Assembly (NCBI RefSeq): GCF_000024005.1
Contig: NC_013132.1
Coordinates: 6,938,001 to 7,002,000, forward strand
From: Chitinophaga pinensis DSM 2588
Lineage (GTDB): Bacteria; Bacteroidota; Bacteroidia; Chitinophagales; Chitinophagaceae
Length of the DNA: 64,000 nucleotides
Direction: 5' to 3'
Within the stretch, counting starts at the first letter, position 1. Every line of letters starts with the position of its first letter. A model generated the notes under the pieces. That model ran no database searches and was not told the DNA's origin. It saw only the letters and a list, made by a program, of their open reading frames with translations. Below are positions 1 through 7,933 of the stretch, in pieces. The translations under genes were made by a program, and so were the position numbers.

Positions 1-43
1 GGCGCTTATCTATATAATATGTGAAATTGCGGAAATAAGGCAT
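1..43 (-). CDS. 5' end of a leftward gene cut by the window edge
   Basis: A reading frame starts with ATG at 43-41 and stays open for 14 codons to the edge (MPYFRNFTYYIDKR). A promoter-like -7 box TATATTTG lies at 68-61 on the same strand, about 17 bases upstream of the ATG, which is the usual distance in this phylum. The product cannot be recognised from so few residues. A chance open frame is possible. Confidence 0.35.
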   Translation of the reverse strand, partial: MPYFRNFTYYIDKR

Positions 44-60
44 GTCCAACGTGGTTAAGA

Positions 61-94
61 CAAATATAGGAATAATAAGGGTTTGACGCTTCAA
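61..94 (-). promoter_or_regulatory. candidate leftward promoter
   Basis: On the minus strand TTG (94-92) is followed after 23 bases by TATATTTG (68-61), which matches the Bacteroidota -7 consensus TAnnTTTG. The spacing is at the long end. It would drive the gene that begins near position 43. Confidence 0.4.
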
Positions 95-541
95 AGACCG
101 ATCAAGTCCACGGCTAAGCCGTCGCTTCTTTTGCGCTTGTTCGTCTGAAAGCCCTCCTGAGGCTTATCCATGCACCCGGGGAACAGTATATGCGTATTGA
201 AAACCAATATTATTGTCCTGTTCCGCCTGTTACCCGAAATTTTTCTCAAATTACCCTGCCTAATTTTAAATAATTTCAAAACTTTGACAATTCATTTGTT
301 AATCCAAAACTAATTCCAGACTTTTGTTAGCGAAAAGTAAATTGTTTCAAATAGTGCTACCAATAGTTACATACTTCACTTCTGCTTCTCGCACCATCTC
401 CGGCGCGGGTATCAGCACTATTACAATTACATCTATTACAACCCCAGTGCGGGGTTAAATTTCACATATCATCCAACGACCACTCAGGTGGTACACCCGG
501 TAAAGGGATCTGGCATTTTTACGTATTAACATTCTTCTCAC
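69..541. other. long divergent intergenic region upstream of thrA
   Basis: About 470 bases without an ordinary gene. The left part holds small inverted repeats (ACGGC-TAA-GCCGT near 110-122 and AAGCC/GGCTT near 150-173). The right part holds the candidate threonine leader described separately. No tRNA or other structured RNA was recognised, and no convincing rightward promoter was found. Confidence 0.6.
354..458 (+). promoter_or_regulatory. candidate thr operon leader peptide and attenuator
   Basis: A 34-codon frame from GTG 354 to TAA 456-458, ending 83 bases before thrA, contains the run T-I-T-I-T-S-I-T-T (codons at 417-443) and further Thr and Ile codons upstream. A hairpin with stem AACCCC/GGGGTT (440-445/451-456) overlaps the leader stop, and GCACT (416-420) can instead pair with AGTGC (446-450). 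Downstream lie another hairpin, ACCAC-TCAG-GTGGT (479-492), and a T run (516-520). In enteric bacteria Thr/Ile-rich leader peptides control thrABC by attenuation. Here the lack of an ATG and of a clear terminator stem next to the T run leaves the mechanism open. Confidence 0.5.
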
Positions 542-2989
542 ATGCAAGTATTAAAATTCGGCGGAACTTCCATGGGAAGCGCCCAGTCAATAGAACAGGT
601 ATGCAATATCATCCGTAACAAGAAACCCAACGGACGCTTTACCATTGTTGCTTCTGCCATGAGCGGCATTACTGATAAACTGATACAATGTGGTCAGCTG
701 GCAGGACAAGGACAGGAACAATATAGAAACGTATTAGAGGAGATCGAATCCAGACACCTGGAAACTATCCGTACCCTCTTCCCTATCACCGTGCAAAGTG
801 GGATCATCAGCCAGGTAAAAAAACGCCTGAATACCCTGGAAACGCTCTGCGATGGCATCTTCCAGGTGGGTGAACTGAGCGCAAGGTCGCTGGATAAGAT
901 CATGAGTTTCGGAGAACTCGTATCCTCCTATCTGCTGGCGGAAAAGTTGAAGTCCGCCGGACTCAATGCCGTCTGGAAAGATAGCCGTGAACTGATCGTT
1001 ACTGATAATAACTTTGGCAATGCAGCGGTGAACTTTCTCGCTACCAATCACCAGACTGCCCAATATTACCAGCAACAGACTGCTGATTTCTTCGTACTGC
1101 CAGGTTTTGTATCTGCTACTTCTGACGGAGAAACAACTACCCTCGGTCGTGGCGGTTCTGATTATACTGCTGCCATCGTCGCTGCTGCACTCCATGCGGA
1201 AGTACTCGATATATGGACCGATGTAAGTGGTATGATGACTGCTGATCCCCGTATGGTATCACAGGCTATCCCGATCCCACACATCAGTTATGAAGAAGCG
1301 ATGGAACTCTCCCACTTCGGTGCAAAAGTTATCTATCCGCCGACCATACAACCGGTAATGGACAAACGTATCCCTATCTGGATCAAAAATACTTTTGCAC
1401 CTGATGATTATGGTACACTGATCCACTCACAGGATGGCGATGGTCGTGTATACCCGGTAACCGGTATCAGCGGCATTCAGAAAATAGCCCTGCTGACACT
1501 GGAAGGTAGCGGCATGGTGGGTATACCAGGTTTCTCCAAACGCCTGTTTGAAGCCCTGCTCAGCGAACGTGTGAACGTTATCCTTATCACACAAAGTTCC
1601 TCTGAACACTCCATCACCGTAGGTATACACGAAGCAGATATGCTGAAAGCGAAAACTGCGGTGGATAGCGAATTCTCTCAGGAGATCCTGGAAAAACGTA
1701 TCGAACCACTGATCGTGGAAAGAGATATGAGCATCGTGGCAGTAGTAGGCGATAAAATGAAAAATCACCACGGCACCAGTGGTAAACTATTTGCTGCACT
1801 GGGACGTAATGGTGTGAATATACGTGCGATCGCACAGGGTTCTACTGAAAAGAATATCTCTGTTGTGATCAATAAATCAGATGTTAAAAAAGCGCTGAAC
1901 GTGATACATGAAGCCTTCTTCGAAGAGCCACTGAAACAAGTGAATGTATTCATCGCTGGTGTGGGTAATGTAGGTGGTAAACTGCTGGAACAACTGAATC
2001 AGCAGCATAAATTCCTGATGAACGAACTGGGGCTGCACGTACGTGTAACCGGTATCGCCAACAGCCGTAAGATGGCCTTTGGTCATGAAGCGATCAACCT
2101 GGCTGACTGGAAAAATGTGCTGGAAGCAGGTGAAGCATCTGATATGATCGCTTTTGCTAACAAGATCAAATCACTCAACCTGCGTAACAGCGTATTCGTC
2201 GATAATACCGCCAGTAAAGAAGTAGCAGCTACCTACGGTGAGTTCCTGCAACACGGTATCTCTGTAGTGACCTGTAACAAGATCGCCTGTTCATCTGACT
2301 ATGCTTATTATAAAAGTCTGAAAGACCTGGCACGTAAATACAATGCTTCTTTCCTGTTTGAAACCAATGTTGGTGCGGGTCTGCCGGTGATCAACACCCT
2401 GAATGACCTGATCCGCAGTGGTGATAAAGTAAACAGCATCGAAGCAGTATTAAGTGGTAGTCTCAACTTCGTCTTTAACAATTTCGTCAACGGCGCTTCC
2501 TTCCGTACGGTTGTGAAAGCAGCACAGGATGAAGGTTATACAGAACCAGATCCGCGTATAGATCTGAGTGGTGTGGACGTGATGCGTAAGATACTGATCC
2601 TGGCACGTGAAAGTGGCGTTCAGATGGAACTGGAAGACATCACCAATCATTCTTTCCTGCCGGAAGAAGCCCTGAATGCACCTTCTGTAGATGCTTTCTA
2701 TGAGCAACTGGACGTGCATGCCAATCATTTCCTGGCATTACGCGAAAAAGCTGATGCGGAAGGTAAACGCCTGAAGTTCGTAGCCCGCTATGAAAATGGG
2801 AAAGCATCCGTAGGACTGCAATCTATCGCACCGGATCATCCTTTCTTCAAACTGGAAGGAAAAGACAATATCGTACTTTATACCACCAACCGTTATGCAG
2901 AACAACCGCTGATCGTGAAAGGCGCCGGTGCGGGAGCAGATGTAACGGCTTCCGGTATATTTGCTGACATTATCAGATCAGCGAGATAA
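542..2989 (+). CDS. thrA: bifunctional aspartokinase / homoserine dehydrogenase
   Basis: Catalyses the first and third steps from aspartate to threonine in the cytoplasm: phosphorylation of aspartate and reduction of aspartate semialdehyde to homoserine. The kinase domain opens with KFGGTS (residues 5-10) and carries GRGGSDYTAA (202-211). Two ACT regions follow (about 315-385 and 395-460), the expected sites of threonine feedback. The dehydrogenase half starts with the nucleotide-binding GVGNVGG (473-479) and continues to the end. The 815 residues match the usual length of fused ThrA (about 820). It is first in thrABC, with a repeat element between it and thrB. Confidence 0.97.
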   Translation: MQVLKFGGTSMGSAQSIEQVCNIIRNKKPNGRFTIVASAMSGITDKLIQCGQLAGQGQEQYRNVLEEIESRHLETIRTLFPITVQSGIISQVKKRLNTLETLCDGIFQVGELSARSLDKIMSFGELVSSYLLAEKLKSAGLNAVWKDSRELIVTDNNFGNAAVNFLATNHQTAQYYQQQTADFFVLPGFVSATSDGETTTLGRGGSDYTAAIVAAALHAEVLDIWTDVSGMMTADPRMVSQAIPIPHISYEEAMELSHFGAKVIYPPTIQPVMDKRIPIWIKNTFAPDDYGTLIHSQDGDGRVYPVTGISGIQKIALLTLEGSGMVGIPGFSKRLFEALLSERVNVILITQSSSEHSITVGIHEADMLKAKTAVDSEFSQEILEKRIEPLIVERDMSIVAVVGDKMKNHHGTSGKLFAALGRNGVNIRAIAQGSTEKNISVVINKSDVKKALNVIHEAFFEEPLKQVNVFIAGVGNVGGKLLEQLNQQHKFLMNELGLHVRVTGIANSRKMAFGHEAINLADWKNVLEAGEASDMIAFANKIKSLNLRNSVFVDNTASKEVAATYGEFLQHGISVVTCNKIACSSDYAYYKSLKDLARKYNASFLFETNVGAGLPVINTLNDLIRSGDKVNSIEAVLSGSLNFVFNNFVNGASFRTVVKAAQDEGYTEPDPRIDLSGVDVMRKILILARESGVQMELEDITNHSFLPEEALNAPSVDAFYEQLDVHANHFLALREKADAEGKRLKFVARYENGKASVGLQSIAPDHPFFKLEGKDNIVLYTTNRYAEQPLIVKGAGAGADVTASGIFADIIRSAR

Positions 2990-2993
2990 CATC

Positions 2994-3166
2994 AATTAGG
3001 AATTAGGATTACGAATTAGGAATTGGGCTGTTTAAAGTAACCGATTCGGGTTTAATGTAAGTCTGCAATTATTGTATGTCAATAACTAAACTCAACAACT
3101 TAATTTTTCGTCATTCCTAATTCCTAACTCCTAATTCCTAATTCCTAATTCCTAATTTTTAATTCC
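2994..3166. repeat. heptamer-arm interspersed repeat between thrA and thrB
   Basis: The left arm (2994-3026) is a run of GGAATTA-type heptamers starting 5 bases after the thrA stop. The right arm (3113-3166) is a longer run of TAATTCC heptamers. About 85 bases of unrelated sequence lie between. The arms are inverted relative to each other and could form a long stem. It separates thrA from thrB inside what is otherwise a tight operon. Confidence 0.85.
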
Positions 3167-3172
3167 TTCTTC

Positions 3173-4108
3173 ATGGATAATGAAAGCATAAGAGTATTTG
3201 CCCCAGCCACTGTCGCCAATGTGGCCTGCGGTTTTGACGTAATAGGACTGGCTATGGATGCGCCCGGTGATGAAATGATCATGCGTAGAAGTGACAAACC
3301 TGGTGTAACTATTACAGCGGTACACGGCGCATCACTTTCTACAGATCCTGCACAGAACGTATGTGGCGTGGCTATTCAGGCGCTGTTGCAGAAGTATGGT
3401 CAGCCGGATGTTGGTATAGAATTAGAACTCTTCAAAAATATTCCTCCGGGCAGTGGTATCGGCTCCAGTGCCGCCAGTTCTGCCGGTGCAGTAGTTGGCG
3501 CCAATCATCTGCTGGGCAATCCGTTTACACCTAAGCAACTGGTACGTTTTGCCATGGAAGGCGAAAGACTGGCCAGTGGCGCTGCACATGCTGATAACGT
3601 AGCTCCTGCTATCATGGGTGGTTTTACACTCGTGAGAAGTTATAAACCGCTAGATATTACCGGTCTCCATACACCGGCTGATCTGTGGGTTACCGTTATC
3701 CATCCGCAGATAGAAGTAAAAACTTCTGACGCCCGTGAAATTCTGAAACAAAAAGTACTGATGACCGACGCTATCCGTCAATGGGGTAACGTAGGTGCAC
3801 TCGTTGCGGGTCTTTACCAGGAAAACTATGATCTGATCAGCCGTTCACTGGAAGATGCGATTGTAGAACCAGTACGTGCGATACTGATACCTGCATTCTA
3901 CGAACTGAAAGTAAAATGTAAGGAAGCAGGCGCATTGGGTGGTGGTATCTCCGGCTCTGGTCCATCTGTATTCATGTTGAGCAGAGGCGAAGAAGCTGCC
4001 CGCAAAGTAGCGGCTATGATGGACACAGTATATGCTCCGCTGGGCGTGGATTACAAGATCCATGTGTCGCAGATAAACAGGGAAGGTGTGAAAATTACAA
4101 AAGCATAA
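3173..4108 (+). CDS. thrB: homoserine kinase
   Basis: Phosphorylates homoserine to O-phosphohomoserine with ATP, the step before threonine synthase. It is a GHMP-family kinase: the phosphate-binding loop PPGSGIGSSAASSAG lies at residues 91-105, and a C-terminal Gly-rich segment GGGISGSGPSVF is present. The length of 311 residues is normal. The ATG lies directly behind the right arm of the repeat element. The thrC start follows its stop by 6 bases, so the two genes are surely cotranscribed. Confidence 0.96.
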   Translation: MDNESIRVFAPATVANVACGFDVIGLAMDAPGDEMIMRRSDKPGVTITAVHGASLSTDPAQNVCGVAIQALLQKYGQPDVGIELELFKNIPPGSGIGSSAASSAGAVVGANHLLGNPFTPKQLVRFAMEGERLASGAAHADNVAPAIMGGFTLVRSYKPLDITGLHTPADLWVTVIHPQIEVKTSDAREILKQKVLMTDAIRQWGNVGALVAGLYQENYDLISRSLEDAIVEPVRAILIPAFYELKVKCKEAGALGGGISGSGPSVFMLSRGEEAARKVAAMMDTVYAPLGVDYKIHVSQINREGVKITKA

Positions 4109-4114
4109 AGTCTA

Positions 4115-5422
4115 ATGAAATATTTCAGTCTACAGAATAAACAACACGTTGTATCTTTTGAAGAAGCCGTAGTACAGGGTCTCGCACCCGATAAAGGATT
4201 ATACTTCCCCGAGCGTATTCCGGCTTTTGAGCAAGCATTCCTCAATGATATCGTTCATAAAAACGACCTCGATATTGCTTACGCAGCGATACAGCCATTT
4301 GTAGGAGAAGAAATTCCCGAAGCTACATTAAGGCAGATCATTGCGGATACGCTTAGTTTTCCTTTCCCGGTGGAGAAAGTAGAAGGGAATGTATATTCCC
4401 TGGAACTCTTCCATGGTCCTACCCTGGCATTTAAGGACGTCGGCGCACGCTTTATGGCGGGTTGCCTGGGTTATTTCAGAAGAAATGATAGCCGTCCGGT
4501 AACTGTACTCGTAGCTACTTCCGGTGATACCGGCGGTGCTGTTGCCAACGGTTTCTATAATGTGCCCGGCGTACGTGTAGTGATCCTTTACCCTTCCGGC
4601 AAAGTGAGCACCTTACAGGAAAAACAGCTGACCACACTCAATGGCAACATTACAGCGCTTGAAATAGACGGTACTTTTGATGATTGTCAGCGGATGGTGA
4701 AAACGGCTTTTCTGGATGAAGCTTTGCAGTCACACGTAATGCTGACCAGCGCTAACTCTATCAACGTCGCACGCTGGCTGCCGCAGATGTTCTATTATCT
4801 GCTGGCATACAAACAGCTTAGCGCTGCCTATCCTGATATCGTATTCTCTGTACCAAGCGGCAACTTTGGTAATATCTGTGCAGGCATGATGGCGGCAGCG
4901 ATGGGGCTTCCGGTAAAACATTTCGTGGCCAGTACCAATGTGAATGATACGGTGCCAAGATTCATGCAGACAGGCGCGTATACGCCAGGTAAAGCGACAG
5001 CTACACTGTCTAATGCGATGGACGTGGCTGATCCGAGCAACTTTGTACGTATCCTTGAATTATTTGCGAATAGTTTGCCGGCTCTGAAAGAGAAACTGAC
5101 ATCTATTTCCTTCAACGATAAAGATACCGCGGCTACGATGGAACAGGTCTGGAAAGACTACCAGTATATGCTGGATCCTCATGGCGCGGTAGGCTATCTC
5201 GGCCTGAAACAGTATTTGCAGACGACTGGTCCGGATACAAAAACTGCCGGTGTATTTCTGGAGACAGCGCATCCGGTTAAATTCGCAGATACTGCTCCGG
5301 CGTCTCTGCAGGATAAGATCGTAACGCCTGACAGGGTACAGTCCCTGTATGACCTGGAGAAACAATCCATACAACTCCCGGCTGAGTATAATGCATTAAA
5401 ACAATGGCTCATGGCCAATTGA
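4115..5422 (+). CDS. thrC: threonine synthase
   Basis: Converts O-phosphohomoserine to threonine using pyridoxal phosphate. The PLP lysine is in FHGPTLAFKDVG (Lys107), and the phosphate-binding segment ATSGDTGGAVANGF starts near residue 134. The length of 435 residues is typical for the shorter bacterial type. It is the last gene of thrABC, 6 bases after thrB, and is followed by a strong hairpin terminator. Confidence 0.97.
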   Translation: MKYFSLQNKQHVVSFEEAVVQGLAPDKGLYFPERIPAFEQAFLNDIVHKNDLDIAYAAIQPFVGEEIPEATLRQIIADTLSFPFPVEKVEGNVYSLELFHGPTLAFKDVGARFMAGCLGYFRRNDSRPVTVLVATSGDTGGAVANGFYNVPGVRVVILYPSGKVSTLQEKQLTTLNGNITALEIDGTFDDCQRMVKTAFLDEALQSHVMLTSANSINVARWLPQMFYYLLAYKQLSAAYPDIVFSVPSGNFGNICAGMMAAAMGLPVKHFVASTNVNDTVPRFMQTGAYTPGKATATLSNAMDVADPSNFVRILELFANSLPALKEKLTSISFNDKDTAATMEQVWKDYQYMLDPHGAVGYLGLKQYLQTTGPDTKTAGVFLETAHPVKFADTAPASLQDKIVTPDRVQSLYDLEKQSIQLPAEYNALKQWLMAN

Positions 5423-5450
5423 TCCGGCATGCAACAGACGATCAATCAGG

Positions 5451-5487
5451 ATGGCTGTCCGCTATAAGCGCGACAGCCATTCTTCAT
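5451..5487 (+). terminator. terminator after thrC
   Basis: Nine-base-pair stem ATGGCTGTC (5451-5459) with GACAGCCAT (5472-5480), extended by an inner CGC/GCG pairing, and followed by a U-rich stretch. It closes the thrABC operon. Confidence 0.75.
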
Positions 5488-5557
5488 TCCAGCCCTTTCT
5501 ATCCTCCTATATTTATCATAACAGTGGAATTTCCAGCATTTTTTATATAATTGTCTT

Positions 5558-6565
5558 ATGAAATACCTATTCCTCTTATCCATTCCTTTTTTGATTTGCT
5601 GCCATTCCGGTAAACAAGGGGAGTCTGTCCGGAAAAACGGCGCTGACTCGGCCCTCTATGCCGCTATGGTATTGCCACTAACCGACTCTATCGCACAATT
5701 CTCTGACAACGAAGCTTTATACTTCCGCAGGGCCTTGCTGCTCTTCAATACAGATCCTGCACTGGCACAGAAAGACTTTGAAAAGGCGGCACAGCTGAAA
5801 CCGGCCGTAACTGATTTCTGGGCGGGCGCGGGCGAAGCTGCACTGGTACTGGAACACTATCCCCAGGCTATTGCGCATTTTGAAAAGGCATTACAGACAG
5901 CTCCCGGCTATCCTTATCTGCAATACAGACTGGCGACAGCCCTGATTGAGAACAAACAGTATACCTCAGCTGATAGTCTGGCAGGAGTGCTGGCACAATC
6001 TACCGGGACCTATGATAAAGCGTATTACCTGAAAGCAAGGATTGCAGAAGAAAACAAGGACACTACCCTGGCGATCACTCACCTGACGGCAGCAGTAGAT
6101 CATGCAGGATTACAGAGTGATTACGATGCTGTAATGGAACTGGGGGATCTGTTGCTGGCCAGACGATCTGCCAATACGCCTAAATACTACAAACTGGCGG
6201 CAAGACTGGACTCTGTGAATGCAGAACCATATATTGCCCTGGGCCAGTATTATGAGCAAACCGGCAATACTTCAGCAGCCGTTACTGCTTATATGAGCAG
6301 TATCTCTACTGATCCCGATGATGAAAGAGCCTATATGGCCCTGGGCACGATCAATGTGCGGAAAAAGAACTGGAAAGAAGGATTACGTTATTTCGATCTG
6401 GCAGCTAAAACTTCTCCTAATAATTCGGAGGCGTATTACAACCGGGCACAGTGTCTGGAGCAACTGGGCCGTAAAGAAGATGCGATTGACGATTATATCA
6501 AGGCACTCACCTTCAGAAAGGAATATCCGGAGGCGAAAGCTGCATTGGAGAAACTAAAAAAATAA
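5558..6565 (+). CDS. TPR-repeat lipoprotein
   Basis: A 335-residue protein with a lipoprotein signal (hydrophobic stretch ending in LICC, Cys14 or Cys15) followed by tandem tetratricopeptide repeats to the end, the last carrying SEAYYNRAQCLEQLGRKEDA. It is therefore expected on the periplasmic face of a membrane as a scaffold. No enzyme motif is seen. It stands alone between the thrC terminator and rpe, 77 bases upstream of the latter, and may be cotranscribed with rpe because no terminator was found between them. The specific partner is unknown. Confidence 0.85.
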   Translation: MKYLFLLSIPFLICCHSGKQGESVRKNGADSALYAAMVLPLTDSIAQFSDNEALYFRRALLLFNTDPALAQKDFEKAAQLKPAVTDFWAGAGEAALVLEHYPQAIAHFEKALQTAPGYPYLQYRLATALIENKQYTSADSLAGVLAQSTGTYDKAYYLKARIAEENKDTTLAITHLTAAVDHAGLQSDYDAVMELGDLLLARRSANTPKYYKLAARLDSVNAEPYIALGQYYEQTGNTSAAVTAYMSSISTDPDDERAYMALGTINVRKKNWKEGLRYFDLAAKTSPNNSEAYYNRAQCLEQLGRKEDAIDDYIKALTFRKEYPEAKAALEKLKK

Positions 6566-6642
6566 ACAGTTATATTCGTAATGATGAATAGCAGTACAGG
6601 CGACATGATGGCGGCTGTACATGATTCTTAATCTTTAAACGA

Positions 6643-7308
6643 GTGGCATTGGAAAACAGAAACACATTTATCGCACCGTCTCTCCTGGCGTCCAATTTCC
6701 TGGAGCTGGGTAAAGAAGTTGAGATGTTGAATCGCAGTGAGGCGGATTGGTTGCACCTGGACGTAATGGATGGCAGATTCGTACCGAATATCAGTTTTGG
6801 CTTGCCGGTGATCTCACAGCTCAGAAAGGCGACCACAAAGACCTTTGATGTACATCTGATGATTGAAGAGCCGGAGAAATATGCAGAGGATTTTAAGAAA
6901 GCGGGCGCTGACCTGCTGACGGTGCACTATGAAGCCTGCACACACTTACACAGGAATATACAACAGATCAAAAGTCTGGGCATGAAAGCAGGTGTGGCAT
7001 TGAATCCGCATACACCGGTGCATCTGCTGGAGAATATTATCAATGATATCGATCTTGTACTGATCATGAGTGTGAATCCTGGTTTCGGCGGACAACACTT
7101 CATTCAGAGAAGCCTGGATAAGATACGCCAGACACGTGAGATGATCAATCACTACAAGGCACATGCGCTGATTGAAGTGGATGGCGGTATTACATTAGAT
7201 AATGCGGCGAGTATACTGGATGCAGGTGCTAATGTGCTGGTAGCGGGTAGTTCGGTGTTTGCGTCCAAAGATCCGGAAGCAACGATCAGTGCGTTGAGAA
7301 AAGCATAA
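6643..7308 (+). CDS. rpe: ribulose-phosphate 3-epimerase
   Basis: Interconverts ribulose 5-phosphate and xylulose 5-phosphate in the pentose phosphate pathway. The TIM-barrel metal site is visible: His38 and Asp40 in WLHLDVMDG, His71 in FDVHLM, and the late Asp in IEVDGGI. The phosphate loop AGSSVF is also present. The start is GTG; this gives the usual 221-residue length with N-terminal APSLLASNF near residue 11. A heptamer-arm repeat begins 3 bases after the stop. Confidence 0.96.
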   Translation: MALENRNTFIAPSLLASNFLELGKEVEMLNRSEADWLHLDVMDGRFVPNISFGLPVISQLRKATTKTFDVHLMIEEPEKYAEDFKKAGADLLTVHYEACTHLHRNIQQIKSLGMKAGVALNPHTPVHLLENIINDIDLVLIMSVNPGFGGQHFIQRSLDKIRQTREMINHYKAHALIEVDGGITLDNAASILDAGANVLVAGSSVFASKDPEATISALRKA

Positions 7309-7310
7309 CC

Positions 7311-7474
7311 AATTACAATTAGGAATTAGGAATTACGAATTAGGAATTGGTTAGCCAATCTGATATTTCGAGCATCACTCATGAATATTAACTGATTATT
7401 TTTTAAGACATTTAGTGCCGTGGAACGCATTTTTAAAAGCAATTCCTAATTCCTAATTCCTAATTCCTAATTAA
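7311..7474. repeat. heptamer-arm interspersed repeat after rpe
   Basis: The left arm 7314-7350 consists of GGAATTA-type heptamers and ends in GAATTGGTTAG, an ending shared with the copies near 48.96 and 50.93 kb. The right arm 7441-7474 is built of TAATTCC. About 90 AT-rich bases lie between. The element fills most of the gap between the convergent rpe and response-regulator genes. Confidence 0.85.
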
Positions 7475-7510
7475 ATAAAAGAGGGTTATGTGATACCACA
7501 TAACCCTCTT
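7471..7510 (-). terminator. terminator of the kinase/response-regulator operon
   Basis: A perfect 14-base-pair stem AAGAGGGTTATGTG (7479-7492) with its complement (7497-7510) and a 4-base loop. On the minus strand it is followed by TTATTTAA. It sits 20 bases beyond the stop of the response regulator. Confidence 0.85.
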
Positions 7511-7529
7511 CCATATATGAGGATTCATT

Positions 7530-7925
7530 TCAGCTGGCTTGTAACTTCGTAATGATCTCACTGGATAAAGGTTTGGTGAGATAGCCTTTCACGAATGAAT
7601 AGTTATCTACCTTTTTGCGGTCTTTATCATCAATGGAAGAAGTCAGTACAAAAATGCCGATCTGTTTGGCTAAGTCTTTATAAAAACCGGCGTAGTCATT
7701 GAGGAAATCCCATCCGTCCATAACAGGCATATTAAGATCAAGTAAGATCAGATCAGGCAATTGCTCGGCCTGGAAGGAATATTGACGTAGATAATCCAGC
7801 ACGTCCTGCGCATCGGAAAAGGCCCTCACATTCTCTCCAATACCCTGTCGTTTGATCATTATGTTCGCGATCTGCTGATGAATAGGATCATCATCTACGA
7901 TAAAAATCATGTTGTGCAATTGCAT
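7530..7925 (-). CDS. receiver-only response regulator
   Basis: A 131-residue single receiver domain with no output domain. The acidic pocket is DDDP (residues 11-14), the phospho-acceptor is Asp63 in LLDLNMP, the conserved Thr is in VLTSS (Thr95), and Lys118 is in LTKP. It lies 8 bases downstream of a PAS histidine kinase on the same strand, so it probably takes the phosphate from that kinase and acts through protein contacts, as CheY- or Rcp1-type regulators do. The target is unknown. Confidence 0.92.
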   Translation of the reverse strand: MQLHNMIFIVDDDPIHQQIANIMIKRQGIGENVRAFSDAQDVLDYLRQYSFQAEQLPDLILLDLNMPVMDGWDFLNDYAGFYKDLAKQIGIFVLTSSIDDKDRKKVDNYSFVKGYLTKPLSSEIITKLQAS

Positions 7926-7933
7926 ACAGGGAT

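Noticed and set aside
440..456. AACCCC/GGGGTT hairpin as an ordinary terminator
   Set aside because: It is not followed by a T run and overlaps the stop codon of the candidate leader; it fits a leader structure better.
734..2728. Several open frames on the strand opposite thrA
   Set aside because: They are mirror frames of a well-supported gene, with no start context, promoter or family resemblance.
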